Of a stretch of DNA of 9,859 nt, positions 6,843 through 9,859 are shown in pieces. Where the stretch lies: positions 1 through 9,859 of the forward strand of contig JAOTZA010000111.1 of NCBI GenBank assembly GCA_029861655.1, in the 5' to 3' direction. The translations under genes and the position numbers were made by a program. How positions within the stretch are numbered: the first letter of the stretch is position 1; each line of letters starts with the position of its first letter. The DNA comes from Acidobacteriota bacterium (GTDB taxonomy: Bacteria > Acidobacteriota > Thermoanaerobaculia > Multivoradales > JAHEKO01). The notes beneath the pieces were generated by a model that was given only the letters and a program-made list of their open reading frames with translations, had not been told where the DNA came from and searched no databases.

Positions 6843-9800
6843 ATGAGTCTTTACTCCCTCTCGATCCGCCGGCCGGTTATGGCCATTGTCCTGTCGCTGG
6901 CCATTCTTCTGTTTGGCCTTCTTGGCTTTCGCAACCTTGGTGTGCGTGAGTTTCCTTCTGTGGACGCTCCGGTGATCACGGTGGTCACCAACTACCGTGG
7001 TGCGGCCGCCGACGTCATCGAGTCGCAGATCACCGAGCCGCTCGAAGAGTCGATCAACGGCATCGACGGTATACGAACCCTGACCTCGGTGAGCCGGGAA
7101 GGACGCAGCACCATTCAGGTCGAGTTTGCATTGACAGCCGATCTGGAGCGCGCCGCCAACGACGTTCGAGACCGGGTCTTTCGCGCCCAACGCACCCTGC
7201 CCCCTGACGTCGATCCACCGTCGATCTCCAAGGCCGATGCCGACCGTATGCCGGTCGTCGCCCTGGCGGTGGGGAGCGATCAGCGAAACCTCCTCGAGCT
7301 CACCCGGTTTGCCGACGACGTCTTTGTAGAGCGTCTGCAAACCATCCCGGGCGTGAGCCGCGTCGACATCTGGGGGCGCAAGATTCACTCCATGCGGTTG
7401 TGGCTCGATCCGCAGAAGCTCGCTTCCTACCGGCTGTCACCAATGGCTGTGCGCGATGCGGTCGAGCGCGAGAACGTCGAGCTTCCGGCGGGCAGGATCG
7501 AGGGTCGCGACGTCGAGCTCACGGTCCGCACCATGAGCCGGCTCTCGACTCCCGACGAGTTCGACAAACTGATTCTCAAAGAAGACGCCGGTGGCGTGGT
7601 GCGGCTGCGCGATGTTGGATACGCGGAGCTGGGCCCACAGAACCAGCGAACGATCCTGCGCCGAGACGGCGTGCCGATGGTGGCGCTGGCGGTGCGGCCG
7701 CAGCCGGGGTCGAACTACGTCCAGATCGTCGATGAGGTGCGTCGGCGGGTGACGACGATCGAGCGTAATCTGCCGCCCGACATCGAGCTTTCCTACGCCT
7801 TTGACAGCTCGCGCTTTATTCGCAAGTCGATCGCCGAAGTAAAGCAGACGATCTTTCTCGCTTTGTCTTTGGTTGTGATGGTGATCTTTCTGTTTCTACG
7901 CGACTGGCGGACGACTCTAATCCCGGTACTGGTGATCCCGGTCTCCCTGATCGGAGCGTTTTTCATCATGTACGTCGCCGGTTTCTCGATCAACGTGTTG
8001 ACTCTTCTCGCCCTGGTGCTTGCCATCGGTTTGGTTGTCGACGACGCCATCGTTGTGTTGGAGAATGTCTATTCGAAAATCGAGGAGGGGCTGGCGCCGC
8101 GAGAAGCGGGTGTCACCGGAACCCGCGAGATTTTCTTTGCGGTGCTCGCGACCACCGTCGCCCTGGTGGCGGTGCTGCTGCCCATCTTTTTTCTTGGCGG
8201 GTTGACCGGACGTCTGTTCCGCGAGTTTGGGGCGACCCTGGCGGGGGCGGTGATCATCTCTTCGTTTGTCGCTCTGACGCTGACCTCGATGTTGACCACC
8301 CGGCTGCTCAAGAAGCGCCAGCGTCAGCCGTGGTTTTATCGGGTAACCGAGCCCTTTTTCAACAGTTTGACGCGCGTCTATCGGGAGAGCCTCGAGGGCT
8401 TTCTGGCTCGTCGCTGGTTGGCGCTGCCGATCCTTCTCGCTTGTCTCGCCGGCAGCGCCTTCTTCGCCGGCCTTCTGCCTTCCGAGCTCGCGCCGCTCGA
8501 GGATCGCAGCCGGGTGGCGGTGAGCTTCAAAGCACCCGAGGGGGCGACCTACGAGTATATGGATGGCTACATCGAGTCGGTCACCGAGATGCTGCAGACC
8601 GAATACTCGGAGGAGACACGCGAGCTGATGACCGTCACTTCACCGGGTTTTGGCGCTTCGACGTCGATCAATTCGGGGTTTGGACGGCTGTGGCTGGTCG
8701 ATCCGGAGGAGCGAGAAGAGAGCCAGATGGAGATCGCCGCCGATGTTCGCAAGCGCCTCGGCGCGTTCTCCGGCGCGCGTTCCTTTGTCACCCAGAGCCC
8801 GACGATCGCGGTCGGCTTTCGCTTTGGCCAATCGGTGCAGTTCGTGCTTCAGGCCCCGACTCTCAGTCGGCTTCAAGGTGTACTGCCGGTCTTTCTCGAG
8901 CGGGCGCGGCGCCACCCCGTGTTGCTGACACCGGACGTCAATCTGGTGTTCAACAAGCCTCAGCTCAGGGTCGAGATCGATCGGGACCGGGCGCGCGACC
9001 TGGGGATCTCGGCCCTCGATGTGGCCGAGACGCTGCAGCTTTCCCTGTCCGAGCAGCGTCTGGGCTTCTTCATCATGGACGGCAAGCAGTTCGAGATCAT
9101 CGGCCAGGTGCTGCGCGAGAACCGCGACGAGACCATCGACCTGAAAAACCTTTACGTTGCCTCGGAGGACGACGACCCGGTGCCGCTCGATCGACTGGTG
9201 CGGGTCGAGGAGGAGAGCATCCCGCCGCAGCTCTATCGCTTTGATCGGTATGTCTCGGCGACGGTTTCGGCAAGCCTCGCTCCCGGCTACACGATGAGCG
9301 CTGGTATCGAGGCGATGGAGGAGATCGCCGATGAAATCCTCGACGACACCTTTGCCACCACCCTCGCCGGTGAGTCTCGCGACTTTGCAGAGAGCTCGCG
9401 CACCCTGCTGTTCGTCTTTGTCCTGGCGCTGGCACTGATCTACCTCGTCCTGGCGGCCCAGTTCGAGAGCTTTCGCGATCCCTTCATCATCATGCTCTCT
9501 GTGCCGCTGGCGCTGGCCGGCGCTCTCTTCTGGCTGTGGTATTTCCACCAGACGCTCAACATCTTTAGCCAGATCGGCATGATCATGCTGATTGGGCTGA
9601 TCACTAAAAACGGAATCCTGATCGTCGAGTTCGCCAACCAGCGGCGGGCGCGCGGCCGCGGTGTGATGGAGGCGATTCAGGAGGCGTCGGTGGCGCGCTT
9701 CCGGCCGGTGCTGATGACCAGTCTCTCGACCATGCTCGGCATTCTTCCGATCGCGCTGGCTTTGGGGGCCGGCTCCGAGAGCCGCGTGCCGATGGGTGTG

Positions 9801-9859
9801 GCGGTGATCGGTGGGCTCTCGGTTGGCACTCTGCTGACCCTGTACGTCGTGCCGGCGAT
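6843..9859 (+). CDS. RND efflux pump, inner-membrane permease (HAE1/AcrB type), 3' end missing
   Basis: A proton-driven exporter of hydrophobic or amphiphilic compounds, acting as a trimer in the inner membrane with the adjacent adaptor. The frame is open from the ATG at 6843 (MSLYSLSIRRPVMAIVLSLA) to the window end: 1005 codons without a stop. The family is usually about 1020-1050 residues, so only a short C-terminal tail is missing. TM1 is at about 12-30. A first periplasmic porter loop follows, then TM2-TM6 at about 335-490, TM7 near 525, a second periplasmic loop at about 550-850, and TM8-TM12 from about 856. The proton-relay residues are present: D400 and D401 in GLVVDDAIVVLEN (TM4, equal to AcrB D407/D408) and K922 in GLITKNGILIVEF (TM10, equal to AcrB K940). 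This makes it an HAE1-type pump rather than a heavy-metal (CusA) or SecDF-type one. Frame checks near 8031 and 9591 show no frameshift. No outer-membrane channel gene is visible; it could lie just downstream. Confidence 0.95.
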   Translation, partial: MSLYSLSIRRPVMAIVLSLAILLFGLLGFRNLGVREFPSVDAPVITVVTNYRGAAADVIESQITEPLEESINGIDGIRTLTSVSREGRSTIQVEFALTADLERAANDVRDRVFRAQRTLPPDVDPPSISKADADRMPVVALAVGSDQRNLLELTRFADDVFVERLQTIPGVSRVDIWGRKIHSMRLWLDPQKLASYRLSPMAVRDAVERENVELPAGRIEGRDVELTVRTMSRLSTPDEFDKLILKEDAGGVVRLRDVGYAELGPQNQRTILRRDGVPMVALAVRPQPGSNYVQIVDEVRRRVTTIERNLPPDIELSYAFDSSRFIRKSIAEVKQTIFLALSLVVMVIFLFLRDWRTTLIPVLVIPVSLIGAFFIMYVAGFSINVLTLLALVLAIGLVVDDAIVVLENVYSKIEEGLAPREAGVTGTREIFFAVLATTVALVAVLLPIFFLGGLTGRLFREFGATLAGAVIISSFVALTLTSMLTTRLLKKRQRQPWFYRVTEPFFNSLTRVYRESLEGFLARRWLALPILLACLAGSAFFAGLLPSELAPLEDRSRVAVSFKAPEGATYEYMDGYIESVTEMLQTEYSEETRELMTVTSPGFGASTSINSGFGRLWLVDPEEREESQMEIAADVRKRLGAFSGARSFVTQSPTIAVGFRFGQSVQFVLQAPTLSRLQGVLPVFLERARRHPVLLTPDVNLVFNKPQLRVEIDRDRARDLGISALDVAETLQLSLSEQRLGFFIMDGKQFEIIGQVLRENRDETIDLKNLYVASEDDDPVPLDRLVRVEEESIPPQLYRFDRYVSATVSASLAPGYTMSAGIEAMEEIADEILDDTFATTLAGESRDFAESSRTLLFVFVLALALIYLVLAAQFESFRDPFIIMLSVPLALAGALFWLWYFHQTLNIFSQIGMIMLIGLITKNGILIVEFANQRRARGRGVMEAIQEASVARFRPVLMTSLSTMLGILPIALALGAGSESRVPMGVAVIGGLSVGTLLTLYVVPA

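Noticed and set aside
5772..7388. Minus-strand open frame of 538 codons opposite the efflux genes
   Set aside because: It spans the adaptor, the gap and the start of the pump in antisense and has no recognisable motif. The plus-strand reading is unambiguous.
7400..9548. Plus- and minus-strand open frames inside the pump region (for example 8330-9244 + and 8640-9548 -)
   Set aside because: They are out of frame with the continuous pump frame, which keeps all family motifs through to the window end.

Overview
The window is GC-rich, gene-dense bacterial DNA. It holds two complete genes, two genes cut by the window edges, and one compact repeat array. From left to right: (1) the 3' part of a very large hybrid two-component sensor on the + strand (1-4089), with a periplasmic Reg_prop double propeller, Y_Y_Y domain, one membrane segment, HisKA, HATPase, receiver and Hpt; (2) a 206-bp gap between convergent genes, filled by four copies of a 31-bp palindromic repeat (4102-4275); (3) a complete exported PQQ-like beta-propeller protein on the - strand (4296-5594); (4) a short divergent promoter region; (5) an RND efflux adaptor and its inner-membrane pump on the + strand (5712-6785 and 6843 to the window end). 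The pump is open at its 3' end, probably lacking only a few tens of residues.

Organism: the mix of an HTCS-like Reg_prop sensor, a WRG-type PQQ-like propeller protein, an HAE1-type RND pump and short GTCGAC-rich intergenic palindromes suggests a Gram-negative, high-GC environmental bacterium. Acidobacteriota is my best guess, but this is inference from gene style and not from a marker gene.

How the parts relate: adaptor and pump form an evident operon (57-bp gap, good ribosome binding site before the pump) and would make a tripartite efflux system with an outer-membrane TolC-like channel not present here. The propeller protein is transcribed away from this operon. The sensor is a separate unit that converges on the propeller gene. 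It ends in an Hpt domain rather than an AraC-type DNA-binding domain, so its output must pass to a response regulator elsewhere. Nothing in the sequence links the sensor to control of the efflux genes.

I see no clear new biological system. The best candidates for a second look are the palindromic repeat array with eight GTCGAC sites, the 13-bp direct repeat in the divergent promoter region, and the phosphorelay form of the sensor.
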